A stretch of 38,671 bases of DNA from Bhargavaea cecembensis (GTDB taxonomy: Bacteria; Bacillota; Bacilli; Bacillales_A; Planococcaceae). Positions 7,464 through 14,963 of this stretch are shown here, piece after piece. The position numbers and the translations under genes were made by a program. The notes under the pieces are model-generated. The model was not told the origin of the DNA and ran no database searches. It saw nothing but the letters and a program-made list of their open reading frames with translations. The stretch is taken from the NCBI RefSeq assembly GCF_000826125.2, contig NZ_LN651373.1, positions 852,707-891,377 on the forward strand, in the 5' to 3' direction. How positions within the stretch are numbered: position 1 is the first letter of the stretch; each line of letters opens with the position of its first letter.

Positions 7464-8504
7464 ATGACATTCCTGACGATGATCGTCGCATTCATTGCAT
7501 CGATCTTGCTGACACCGATTGTCAAGCGACTGGCGGTCCGGCTCGGCGCCGTCGACCGCCCGAATCATAGAAAAGTACATTCACGCATCATGCCGCGCAT
7601 GGGAGGGCTCGCCATCTACGGAGCCTTCCTCATCGGATATTTCATTCTCAGGCCGGAAAGCGAATTCGCAACGTCCATCCTGATCGGATCCGCAATCATT
7701 GTGCTGATCGGACTGCTGGATGACCTGACCGAACTCAGCGCCAAGGCGAAACTCGCCGGCCAGCTTCTCGCAGCGGGCATCGTCGTCTTCTACGGCGGGC
7801 TCGACATCGACTTCATCAACCTGCCGTTCGGCGGACAGATCGACTTCGGATACTTGAGCATCCCGCTCACGCTTCTCTGGATCGTGGGCGTCACGAACGC
7901 GATCAACCTGATCGACGGGCTCGACGGCCTGGCCGCCGGCGTCTCGACGATCGCGCTCATCACGCTCGCCGTCATGGCTTCGTTCATGGATAACATGTTC
8001 GTCGTCGCGGTCGCCGCCATCCTCGCCGCATCGTGCGCCGGATTCCTCATCTTCAACTTCCATCCGGCAAAAATCTTCATGGGCGATGTCGGTTCGCTGT
8101 TCCTCGGGTTCATGATCTCGGTCCTGGCCCTTCTCGGATTCAAGAACGTCACGATGATCTCGCTCATCATCCCGATTATCATCCTCGGCGTCCCGCTGTC
8201 CGATACATTCTTCGCCATCGTTCGCAGGATCCGGATGAAACAGCCGATCTCGGCACCGGACAAATCGCATCTTCACCACTGCCTGCTGCGGGCCGGATTC
8301 AGCCACCGGCAGTCGGTGCTGATCATCTACGCGATTGCCGCCCTGTTTGGCCTGGCCGCCATCCTATTCTCCCAGGCGACCATCTGGGGCGCCTTTCTGA
8401 TCATCGGCATCCTGCTCCTCGCCATCGAGCTGTTTGTCGAAGCAATCGGCCTCGCCGGCCAAAACTACAAACCGCTCCTCAACCTGGTGCGAACACGAAA
8501 ATAG
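7464..8504 (+). CDS. tagO: Undecaprenyl-phosphate N-acetylglucosaminyl-1-phosphate transferase (TagO/WecA family)
   Basis: Transfers GlcNAc-1-phosphate from UDP-GlcNAc to undecaprenyl phosphate at the inner face of the membrane, the first step of teichoic acid linkage units and often of teichuronic acid. About 346 residues with 10-11 hydrophobic segments. Family motifs in order: VDRPNHRKVHSRIMPRMGG near the N-terminus, DDLTEL, NLIDGLDGLAAG, FMGDVGSLFLG, and the His-rich loop DKSHLHHCLLRAG near residue 270. An upstream ATG is possible at 7416, but 7464 is chosen because TAGGAGGAAG (7451-7460) sits just before it. In B. subtilis tagO is also near yvyE and degS. Single gene with its own promoter and terminator. 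Confidence 0.92.
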   Translation: MTFLTMIVAFIASILLTPIVKRLAVRLGAVDRPNHRKVHSRIMPRMGGLAIYGAFLIGYFILRPESEFATSILIGSAIIVLIGLLDDLTELSAKAKLAGQLLAAGIVVFYGGLDIDFINLPFGGQIDFGYLSIPLTLLWIVGVTNAINLIDGLDGLAAGVSTIALITLAVMASFMDNMFVVAVAAILAASCAGFLIFNFHPAKIFMGDVGSLFLGFMISVLALLGFKNVTMISLIIPIIILGVPLSDTFFAIVRRIRMKQPISAPDKSHLHHCLLRAGFSHRQSVLIIYAIAALFGLAAILFSQATIWGAFLIIGILLLAIELFVEAIGLAGQNYKPLLNLVRTRK

Positions 8505-8516
8505 CAGAAAAAATAA

Positions 8517-8562
8517 CAACCCGCACGCCGGAAGGAAACTTCGGCGGAGCGGGTTGTTTTTT
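8517..8562 (+). terminator. tagO terminator
   Basis: CAACCCGC (8517-8524) pairs with GCGGGTTG (8549-8556), with an inner CGCCG/CGGCG stem. Followed by six T. Confidence 0.85.
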
Positions 8563-8584
8563 GATTGGGGGCGGGGGAGGAGAT

Positions 8585-8727
8585 GTGTTAATAAAGGGCG
8601 AGTGTTAATTGAGGGAAGGTGAGTGTTAATTGAGGGAGTGTGAGTGTTAATCAAGGGAGGTCGAGTGTTAACCGAGAGAGGTCGAGTGTTAACATTCGAG
8701 GGATGAGTGTCAACTAAGCGAGCGGTG
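8585..8727. repeat. Seven-unit 21 bp tandem array (GTGTTAA class, array B)
   Basis: GTGTTAA or GTGTCAA cores begin at 8585, 8602, 8623, 8644, 8665, 8686 and 8707. All spacings are 21 bp except the first (17). Typical unit GAGTGTTAATTGAGGGAGG. The last unit reads GAGTGTCAACTAAGCGAGC, which links this array to the one at 22621-22725. Confidence 0.85.
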
Positions 8728-8760
8728 GGCTATTATTTGGCAGGGGCCGTCGGAGATTTA

Positions 8761-8865
8761 AACGATCCAACCCAGATACATAACGTCTCAACTGAGATAC
8801 GCAACGTTTCAGCTAAGATCAACAACGTTTCAACTGAGATACGTAACGTTTGCGATTGTGTAGAG
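8761..8865. repeat. Five-unit 21 bp tandem array (AAACGTT class, array C)
   Basis: AACGTTT-like cores at 8761 (degenerate), 8782, 8803, 8824 and 8845, exactly 21 bp apart. Units read AACTGAGATACGCAACGTTT. On the minus strand this is AAACGTTGCGTATCTCAG, the same family as the array at 32724. Confidence 0.85.
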
Positions 8866-8920
8866 AGATAATTGCAGACGGTTGCCAAAAGAGGAGGGGG
8901 GGAGGGGAACTCACAGGACA

Positions 8921-9345
8921 CGCCTCTGAATCAATGCCGTGCGCCTTTGGAATTCTCAGGCTGCGAAACGCGCCTTCGAACTCGATGATCACGGCTTTGA
9001 ATCGCTCCCACACGCCTTTGAAAAAACGGGCGGCCCAATCGCGCCTCCGAAAACACACTACGCGCCTTTGAATTCCTCCTGTTCGCCTTCGAAAAACTTA
9101 CTAATGAAATCGCGCCTCTGAATCGACGCCGTGCGCCTTTGAAATTATCAAGCTGCGAAACGCGCCTCCGAACTCGATGATCGCGCCTTTGAATCACTCT
9201 CACGCGCCTTTGAAAAACCCGGTTGTCCAATCGCGCCTTCGAAAACGCACGACGCGCCTTTGAATTCCTCCTGTTCGCCTTCGAAAAATATACTAATGAT
9301 CTCGCGCCATCAAATCACTCTCCCGCGCTTTCGAAAAACCGGCGG
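8921..9345. repeat. CGCCTTTGAA array with 21/29 bp spacing and 192 bp higher-order period (array D)
   Basis: Eighteen copies of CGCCTTTGAA or close variants start at 8921, 8942, 8971, 8992, 9013, 9042, 9063, 9084, 9113, 9134, 9163, 9184, 9205, 9234, 9255, 9276, 9305 and 9326. Gaps are only 21 or 29 bp. The block 8921-9112 is repeated at 9113-9304 (period 192 bp). A third, shortened copy lies at 9305-9345. Confidence 0.85.
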
Positions 9346-9393
9346 CCCAATCCCCCATGTGAAACACCCCACACACTCCCGTCTCCACACACT

Positions 9394-9424
9394 AAAAAAC
9401 CCCCGCAGATGCTCTGCGGGGGTT
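9394..9424 (-). terminator. Terminator of the LCP gene
   Basis: ACCCCCGCAGA and TCTGCGGGGGT with a three-base loop. A run of six A on plus gives a T-run in minus-strand transcripts. Lies 5 bp past the stop codon. Confidence 0.85.
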
Positions 9425-9428
9425 CGGT

Positions 9429-10478
9429 TCATTCTTGGTGTTCGGCTTCGGTGGCGTATTCGATCTCGCTTTCGGTTCCGGAGGCATCGGACATGTTCGA
9501 GGTGTCGCGCTTTAGGCCGAGGTGGCTTTTCAGGATGTCCTGGACGTTTTCGAGGTTTTCTTCGTCGAGGATCCAGTAGTAGATGCCGGTCGACATGTCG
9601 TCGGTTCCTTCGAGATTGATCATGTCCATCTTCGGTTTTCCGTCTTTCACGTAGCCGAGGAAGGATTTCATATCTTCAAACGTCATATTCGTTTTCATGT
9701 TTTTGCCGAGTGCGTCGATCACGTCGCCGTACTTGGAGATCGAGGAGATGTTGGTCGCTTTGTCGACGATTGCTTCCATGATCATCTGCTGGCGCTTGCC
9801 GCGTTCGATATCATTATCGAGCTTGCGGGTACGGGCGAGTGCGAGTGCGTGTTGGCCGTCCAGTTTCTGGAATCCTGGCTTCAGCTGGATCGTATATTGG
9901 TCGAACTCGTCTTTTTCGAGCCGCTCGTACGGGACATCCACTTCGATGCCGCCGAGCGCATCCACGACCTCAATGAACGCATTGAAGTTCATTTCCACAT
10001 AGTAGTCGACCGGGATGTCGAGCATTTCCTCGACGGCATCGATCGATCCGCGTGTTCCGTCGAATGCGTGGGCATGCGTGATTTTATCTTTGTAGCCGAC
10101 TTTGTCGATGTAGACGAGCGAGTCCCGGGGGATGCTCACAAGCTTGACGGTTTTGTCATCCTTGTTGAGAGTGGCGAGGACGAGCGCATCGGAACGGCTT
10201 TCTTCCATGCTCTCGCCGCGCGTGTCGGTGCCGTCGACGCCGATGAACAGCACGGAGACGTCATGGGTCAGCGGTTTTACTTTTTCCGCTCTCAGTTCGG
10301 ATTTCTCGCGGTCGACGGATTCGAATGCGCCGTCCGCTGCCTGTTCGGCTTTTTTCATGAGAAAGACGCCGTAGGCTGCGACGAATAACACGACGGACAG
10401 GGAGAGGATCAGGGACACCTTCATGACCGTTTTCCTCTTGGCGGACTGTCTTTTCTTCCGATAGTCTGTTCTTTTCAT
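9429..10478 (-). CDS. LytR-CpsA-Psr (LCP) family wall-polymer ligase, TagV-like
   Basis: Moves teichoic acid or other anionic polymers from the lipid carrier to peptidoglycan on the outer face of the membrane. 349 residues: a basic N-terminus, one membrane anchor at about 20-41, then the LCP domain from about 75 to 240. Conserved features include the Asp of ESRSDALVLAT, the Arg of SIPRDSLVYI, and the ALARTRKLDNDIERGKRQQ segment that contributes phosphate-binding arginines. The C-terminal tail after about 320 is acidic and likely disordered. The ATG at 10478 follows GGAGG. B. subtilis has a TagTUV member (YvhJ) beside yvyE and degS, so this is probably the TagV ortholog; I leave the symbol open because three paralogs exist. 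Confidence 0.88.
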   Translation of the reverse strand: MKRTDYRKKRQSAKRKTVMKVSLILSLSVVLFVAAYGVFLMKKAEQAADGAFESVDREKSELRAEKVKPLTHDVSVLFIGVDGTDTRGESMEESRSDALVLATLNKDDKTVKLVSIPRDSLVYIDKVGYKDKITHAHAFDGTRGSIDAVEEMLDIPVDYYVEMNFNAFIEVVDALGGIEVDVPYERLEKDEFDQYTIQLKPGFQKLDGQHALALARTRKLDNDIERGKRQQMIMEAIVDKATNISSISKYGDVIDALGKNMKTNMTFEDMKSFLGYVKDGKPKMDMINLEGTDDMSTGIYYWILDEENLENVQDILKSHLGLKRDTSNMSDASGTESEIEYATEAEHQE

Positions 10479-10588
10479 ATATACGCTCCTCCGGTACAGG
10501 GTCCGGGCCTGCTGTGGCCTCGCCCCTCTCTATGGGACGCAATGCCATTCATCAGGTTTCATATTCCCTTTTGACCACAATCCTACTC

Positions 10589-10617
10589 ATTATACTACCT
10601 TGAGCCCGGTCCGTAAA
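10589..10617 (-). promoter_or_regulatory. Sigma-A promoter for the LCP gene
   Basis: On the minus strand: TTTACG (10612-10617), 17 bp spacer, TATAAT (10589-10594). It gives a leader of about 105 bases before the start codon. Confidence 0.55.
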
Positions 10618-10630
10618 ACAGAAAAGTGTT

Positions 10631-11263
10631 TCATCTGTCGAATTCCAGGAACTCGGCCCTGACTTCGCCGATTTTTGCCTGTCCGTTCGTCAGGTCCGCC
10701 ATCCAGTCCCGGAATTTGTCTTCTTCGGCGAGGGGGACATAGATAAATAGCGAAACTTCGTCTGCATAGTCCATATGATCAAGCGGGTAGGGCGACAGGC
10801 GCACCTCGTTTTCGACTTTTCCGAGCCATGTGTAGTCGACTGTCGCTTTCATGAGCAGATGAAGCCGCCGTTCGACGGTGCCTGTCGATTTCAATACTTC
10901 GGAAACGGCGCTTCCGTATGCACGGATGAGGCCGCCGCCTCCGAGCTTGATCCCGCCGAAATAGCGCGTCACGACGACCGCCGTGTCTTTCAGTCCCTGC
11001 TTTTTCAGGACGTCCAGCATCGGGAACCCTGCCGTCCCGCTCGGCTCGCCGTCGTCATTCGCCTTCTGGACCTCGTCATGCTCCCCGATCAGATAGGCCG
11101 AGCAGTTGTGCGTCGCGGAGTGGTGGGCCTTTTTCACTTCCGCAATGAAGTCCAGTGCCTCCTGCTCGGTCTCCGCGCGGGTGACCCGGGCGATGAACCG
11201 GGACTTCTTGATGACGATCTCCGTTTCTCCGGGCCCCTTCACTGTCCGGTAATCAGCTCGCAT
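10631..11263 (-). CDS. yigZ: YigZ/IMPACT family protein
   Basis: About 210 residues. Small cytoplasmic protein of the conserved IMPACT/YigZ family (YvyE in B. subtilis), whose exact molecular role is unsettled. The N-terminal domain has KSRFIARVTRAETEQEALDF, the family signature SAYLIGEHDEVQKANDDGEPSGTAG (partial) and VTRYFGGIKLGGGGL. A C-terminal ferredoxin-like domain follows from about 140. The open frame extends 24 codons upstream, but the ATG at 11263 is chosen because AGGAGG lies just before it and the upstream part does not resemble the family. Divergent from degS, as in B. subtilis. Confidence 0.9.
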   Translation of the reverse strand: MRADYRTVKGPGETEIVIKKSRFIARVTRAETEQEALDFIAEVKKAHHSATHNCSAYLIGEHDEVQKANDDGEPSGTAGFPMLDVLKKQGLKDTAVVVTRYFGGIKLGGGGLIRAYGSAVSEVLKSTGTVERRLHLLMKATVDYTWLGKVENEVRLSPYPLDHMDYADEVSLFIYVPLAEEDKFRDWMADLTNGQAKIGEVRAEFLEFDR

Positions 11264-11318
11264 AGCAGAATCCCTCCTGTCTGGCTGTAATGTATTTTTA
11301 ATATATTTTGCTGATTGT

Positions 11319-11329
11319 AATGCTATAAT
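11319..11329 (+). promoter_or_regulatory. Extended -10 promoter for degS-degU
   Basis: TGCTATAAT with TATAAT at 11324-11329, in the 126 bp divergent yigZ-degS gap. No good -35. The ten bases ATGCTATAAT are identical to those before tagO (7401) and ftsE (22956). Confidence 0.5.
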
Positions 11330-11389
11330 AAACACAGTTTAAACTCAAATGCCGGATTAACCGGACCCGGGTTGATGAGGAGATGGACA

Positions 11390-12544
11390 ATGCCTGTAGA
11401 TCGAGTGGATATTCACGCGCTGGATTCCATCTTCCATTCGATGGTCCAGTCGATGAATGAATCAAAAAATGATATTTACATTATCAATGAAGAAAGCCGG
11501 CGGCAGCTGGAGAGCCTGAGGGAAGAACTCCGGGAAACGGAAGAAAGCATTTCCCGGGCAATAACCGAAGGGGAAAATCTTCATAAAGCGGCAATCGAGG
11601 CGCGGGAGAAACTGCAGCACGTCTCCATCTATTTCTCTGATTACACGAAAGAGGAAGTCAGCGAGGCGTATGACTCCGCGCATGAAGTCCAGTTGGCGTT
11701 CATGCTGAACAGCACGAAAATCCGCCAGCTTGAAGAAGTGAAGACCCAGCTCGAGAACCGGATCGCCACTTATGAAGAATCGATCCGCAGGTCCGACCAG
11801 CTGGCGAGCCATGTTAATGTCGTCATGAAATATCTCGCTTCGGAGCTGAAGGACGTCGGCCCGGCGCTTGAGACCGCTAAGATGAGGAAGCATATGAGCA
11901 TGCGGGTGCTCGAGGCTCAGGAAGAGGAACGCAAGCGGCTCGCCCGGGAGATCCATGACGGACCGGCGCAGATGATGGCGAATCTTGTCATGCAGCTAGG
12001 GCTCGTTGAACGGGTTTTCCAGGACAAGGGAATGGATCCGGGCCTCGAACATCTCGGGTTCACGAAGGAACTCGCCCGCAGCACGCTGTCCGAAGTGCGC
12101 CGGATCATCCATGACCTGCGTCCGATGGTGCTGGATGACTTCGGCCTCATTCCCGCGCTCCGTAAGTATGTGGAGCGGACCGCCACCTATAATGAGGGCA
12201 TCCGTTTCAGCTTTAAGGCGGAAGGGGTCTCGGTCCGTCCGAGTCCGAACGTGGAAGTGGGCGTCTTCCGTCTCGTGCAGGAGGCGATGGCGAATGCGAT
12301 CAAGCACAGCGGCGCACGCAACGTTGATGTCCGCGTGCTGACGTGCAAGGACATGATCCGGGCAACCGTGAGAGACGACGGCCGCGGATTCAATCCGTCC
12401 GAGAAGCCGGATGCTTCTTTCGGAATCCAGGGAATGTACGAGCGGGCCGCCCTTCTGCAGGGAGAGCTTGAAATCCGGACGGCGAAAGGGAAAGGGACCG
12501 AGGTGATCCTCGTCCTGCCTCACGGCCAGCAATTCGACAAGTAG
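11390..12544 (+). CDS. degS: Sensor histidine kinase DegS
   Basis: Cytoplasmic sensor kinase that phosphorylates DegU, controlling exoenzymes, competence and surface behaviour. 384 residues, matching DegS (385). There is no membrane segment. Residues about 30-180 are a long coiled-coil sensor region ([14 protein letters not shown] and following). The HisKA_3 block [14 protein letters not shown] has the phospho-accepting His at residue 189. The ATPase domain has [14 protein letters not shown] (N box), DDGRGF and [10 protein letters not shown]. The open frame runs up to a TTG at 11372, but GAGGAGA at about 11376-11382 fits the ATG at 11390. Followed after 23 bp by degU. Confidence 0.95.
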   Translation: MPVDRVDIHALDSIFHSMVQSMNESKNDIYIINEESRRQLESLREELRETEESISRAITEGENLHKAAIEAREKLQHVSIYFSDYTKEEVSEAYDSAHEVQLAFMLNSTKIRQLEEVKTQLENRIATYEESIRRSDQLASHVNVVMKYLASELKDVGPALETAKMRKHMSMRVLEAQEEERKRLAREIHDGPAQMMANLVMQLGLVERVFQDKGMDPGLEHLGFTKELARSTLSEVRRIIHDLRPMVLDDFGLIPALRKYVERTATYNEGIRFSFKAEGVSVRPSPNVEVGVFRLVQEAMANAIKHSGARNVDVRVLTCKDMIRATVRDDGRGFNPSEKPDASFGIQGMYERAALLQGELEIRTAKGKGTEVILVLPHGQQFDK

Positions 12545-12567
12545 ACTATGAGCAGGGGGAATACGGG

Positions 12568-13242
12568 ATGACAAACATCATTATCATTGACGATCACCAA
12601 TTGTTCCGGGAAGGAGTCAAGCGGATCCTGGACTTTGAAGAGACCTTCAATGTGGTTGCCGAAGGGTCTGACGGCGACGAAGTGCTGGCACTCTATGAAC
12701 AGTACAATCCGGATGTCGTGCTCATGGACATCAACATGCCGGGCAAAAGCGGGATCGAGGCGACGTCTGATCTGATCGCCGCACATCCGGAAGCGAAAAT
12801 CATCATCCTGTCCATCCATGACGACGAGTCGTATGTGACCCATGCGATGAAGACGGGGGCGCTCGGCTACATGCTGAAGGAGATGGACGCCGATGCAATC
12901 GTCCAGGCGATCAAAGTCGTCGCCACAGGCGGTTCGTATCTCCATCCGAAAGTGACGCGGAACCTCGTGTCGGAATTCCGCCGGCTGAGCGACAAGGAAA
13001 ACGTCGGATCCTTCCACCAGACGGAGATCCGCAGGCCGTTCCACCTGCTCACGAAGCGGGAATGCGAAGTGCTGCAGCTGCTGACGGACGGCCAGAGCAA
13101 CCGGTCCATCGGGGAGTCGCTCTACATCTCCGAAAAGACGGTCAAGAACCATGTCTCCAGCATTCTCCAGAAAATGCGTGTCAGCGACCGGACCCAGGCG
13201 GTCGTGAACGCGATCAAGAACGGCTGGGTGGAAGTGCGCTGA
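12568..13242 (+). CDS. degU: Response regulator DegU
   Basis: 224 residues. NarL/LuxR-type transcription regulator activated by DegS. The receiver domain covers 1-120, with DD at 8-9, the phosphoacceptor D54 in [13 protein letters not shown] and a conserved Lys near 105. The C-terminal HTH is at about 155-220 ([34 protein letters not shown]). GGGGGA at 12555-12560 is the ribosome site. Forms an operon with degS and is followed by a terminator. The competence genes comFA-comFC lie four genes downstream; in B. subtilis DegU primes competence, so the linkage may be functional as well as historical. Confidence 0.95.
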   Translation: MTNIIIIDDHQLFREGVKRILDFEETFNVVAEGSDGDEVLALYEQYNPDVVLMDINMPGKSGIEATSDLIAAHPEAKIIILSIHDDESYVTHAMKTGALGYMLKEMDADAIVQAIKVVATGGSYLHPKVTRNLVSEFRRLSDKENVGSFHQTEIRRPFHLLTKRECEVLQLLTDGQSNRSIGESLYISEKTVKNHVSSILQKMRVSDRTQAVVNAIKNGWVEVR

Positions 13243-13252
13243 ACAAAAACGG

Positions 13253-13279
13253 AAAAGTCTGCTTCGGGCAGGCTTTTTC
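13253..13279 (+). terminator. degSU terminator
   Basis: AAAAGTCTGC / GCAGGCTTTTT around a TTCGG loop, 10 bp after the degU stop. Confidence 0.75.
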
Positions 13280-13360
13280 TTTCGCCCGGAAATCCTTGCG
13301 GCGAACCAAACCGTTGCAGAAACGTTCCGGTATATGACAAACTGTCACGGGAGGGAATCA

Positions 13361-13951
13361 ATGATGAAAATGAAATGGCTCATCCCGGCCGTCCTGGCCG
13401 CGCTCGTACTCGGGGCGTGCAACGACGACGCGGGGAATAATGAAAATACAGCCGATGACGGAACGGCGCCTTCCGGCGAGAATTCCGCGGTCGGCCACGG
13501 CGTGGAAGACGGTGAATTGGAAACAGACGAAGAGGGCATCGGCTTCAGCATGTCGGACGGCTCGATCGAGGAAGCAACGGGCATTCCGGAAGAGGAAAAA
13601 ACGGCGATCCTCGAAGCGTTCAACGGATATATGGAAACATTCAACAACGAGGATCCGGATGCGTATGCGGAGACGCTCGTTCCCGGCGAAGACGGCTTTG
13701 ATATTGAAGCCGAAAAGCAGGCCATGCAGGAACTGTTCGCACAGTTCGATGTCGAACGATCGGCGGAAGATGAAACGATCGTTTCCTACAAAGACGGCGA
13801 GGCGCAGCTGTTTTCGAACCTGACCACGAAGATGACCGCCAAGGATTCCGGCGAGGAACATACGGAAAAGGGCCGGCAAGTGACCGTCCTGACGAAAACG
13901 GACGGAACGTGGAAAGTGAAGGAAATCTATTACATCGGAGATGCGGCTTGA
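13361..13951 (+). CDS. Putative lipoprotein with NTF2-like fold
   Basis: 196 residues. Residues 1-20 form a lipoprotein signal ending in LVLGAC (Cys20 is the lipidation site), so it should be anchored outside the membrane. A low-complexity acidic stretch follows (about 21-75). The domain at about 85-196 (ILEAFNGYMETFNNEDPDAY through TDGTWKVKEIYYIG) has the helix-then-sheet layout of NTF2/SnoaL-like proteins; this family call is by pattern only. The ATG at 13361 is chosen over 13334 because GGGAGGG sits 5 bases before it and the signal peptide starts there. It separates degSU from degV, where B. subtilis has no such gene. Function unknown. Confidence 0.7.
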   Translation: MMKMKWLIPAVLAALVLGACNDDAGNNENTADDGTAPSGENSAVGHGVEDGELETDEEGIGFSMSDGSIEEATGIPEEEKTAILEAFNGYMETFNNEDPDAYAETLVPGEDGFDIEAEKQAMQELFAQFDVERSAEDETIVSYKDGEAQLFSNLTTKMTAKDSGEEHTEKGRQVTVLTKTDGTWKVKEIYYIGDAA

Positions 13952-14042
13952 TATCCGGATGGCGGGATCCGGCGGAAAGGTTCCGTTTCTGATTCCTATT
14001 TGCTTCCGGATTTAGTATGATGGGAAGACGGAGGTTGATAGA

Positions 14043-14885
14043 ATGAAAACGGCGATTGTGACCGACAGTACCGCCTATCTTCCGGAGCCGCTGCGGAACG
14101 AGCTCGGCATCCGGATGATTCCGCTCAGCGTGACGATCGACGGTACGACATATGAAGAGGAATCGGAACTCTCCGGCGGCCGGTTCTATGACATGGTCCG
14201 CGGCGGGGAGCTGCCGAAAACCTCACAGCCTCCGGTCGGAATGTTCGCCGAGTGCTACAGGGAACTTGCGGAGGAAGGCTATGGCGCCGCGATTGTCGTC
14301 ACCTTGTCCAGCGGGATCAGCGGCACGTATGCATCCGCCATGCAGGCAGGAAATCTGGCCGAAGGCATCGAAGTCCGCGTGTTCGACTCAGAGATCTCCT
14401 GCATGATGCAAGGATTCTACGCCGTGCGGGCTGCGAAAATGGCGCTTGCGGGCGCCGGTCCGGACGAAATCATGGAAGAGCTTGCGGGCATGCAGAAGAC
14501 GATGGACGCCTATTTCATGGTGGACGACCTCGGCCATCTGCAGCGCGGCGGACGGCTGTCCGGCGCCCAGGCGCTGATCGGCGGCCTTCTGCAAGTGAAG
14601 CCGCTGCTTCATTTCAAGGACAAGGTGATCGTGCCGTTCGAAAAAATCCGGACCCGCAAAAAAGCGATGGCCCGGATCGAGCAGCTGCTCGGCATGGCGG
14701 TGGAAGCCGAGGGTCCGCTTGAGGCGGCGATCATCCATGCCAACCGGCCCGAAGAGGCGGAAGCCTGGCGGGAAACGCTCCAGGACAAGTACCCGGATGT
14801 CGACTTCACGATCAGCTATTTTGGCCCCGTGATCGGCACTCATCTCGGGGAAGGCTCGATGGGACTCGGCTGGGTTAAAAAGTGA
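14043..14885 (+). CDS. degV: DegV family fatty-acid-binding protein
   Basis: 280 residues. DegV/FakB proteins bind a fatty acid in a two-domain fold; FakB members present it to the kinase FakA for phosphorylation. Seen here: the N-terminal IVTDSTAYLP signature, KTSQPPVGMF, the SSGISGTY ligand-loop motif and the C-terminal GPVIGTHLGEGSMGLGW. B. subtilis degV (yviA) follows degU, as here. CGGAGG at 14029-14034 precedes the ATG. No fakA in view, so whether it is a kinase partner or has another role is open. The stop codon lies inside the terminator stem. Confidence 0.9.
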   Translation: MKTAIVTDSTAYLPEPLRNELGIRMIPLSVTIDGTTYEEESELSGGRFYDMVRGGELPKTSQPPVGMFAECYRELAEEGYGAAIVVTLSSGISGTYASAMQAGNLAEGIEVRVFDSEISCMMQGFYAVRAAKMALAGAGPDEIMEELAGMQKTMDAYFMVDDLGHLQRGGRLSGAQALIGGLLQVKPLLHFKDKVIVPFEKIRTRKKAMARIEQLLGMAVEAEGPLEAAIIHANRPEEAEAWRETLQDKYPDVDFTISYFGPVIGTHLGEGSMGLGWVKK

Positions 14886-14911
14886 CCGTGCTGGAAGGCG
14901 GTCGCTTTTTT
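14877..14911 (+). terminator. degV terminator overlapping the stop codon
   Basis: AAAAAGTGACCG pairs with CGGTCGCTTTTTT. The TGA stop (14883-14885) is within the left arm. Confidence 0.75.
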
Positions 14912-14963
14912 CTCAACCTCTTGGTTCAGAATATTTAGTTTAAAGGAGGCGTTCAGATTAGGA

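Larger units (their letters stand above)
8563..9393. other. Gene-free repeat-rich interval between convergent tagO and LCP genes
   Basis: About 830 bp with no credible gene. It is filled almost end to end by three different short tandem arrays (8585-8727, 8761-8865 and 8921-9345), listed separately, then ends at the LCP terminator. Short open frames here come from 21 bp periodicity and lack ribosome sites. Confidence 0.8.

Noticed and set aside
8585-9345. CRISPR array
   Set aside because: Unit length 21 bp leaves no spacer of 26-40 bases, linkers are short or themselves repeated, and no cas gene is present.
8850-9619. Several frames of 73-119 residues inside the CGCCTTTGAA array and LCP terminator
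   Set aside because: Open only because the repeats lack stops in some frames; no ribosome site, no recognisable domain.
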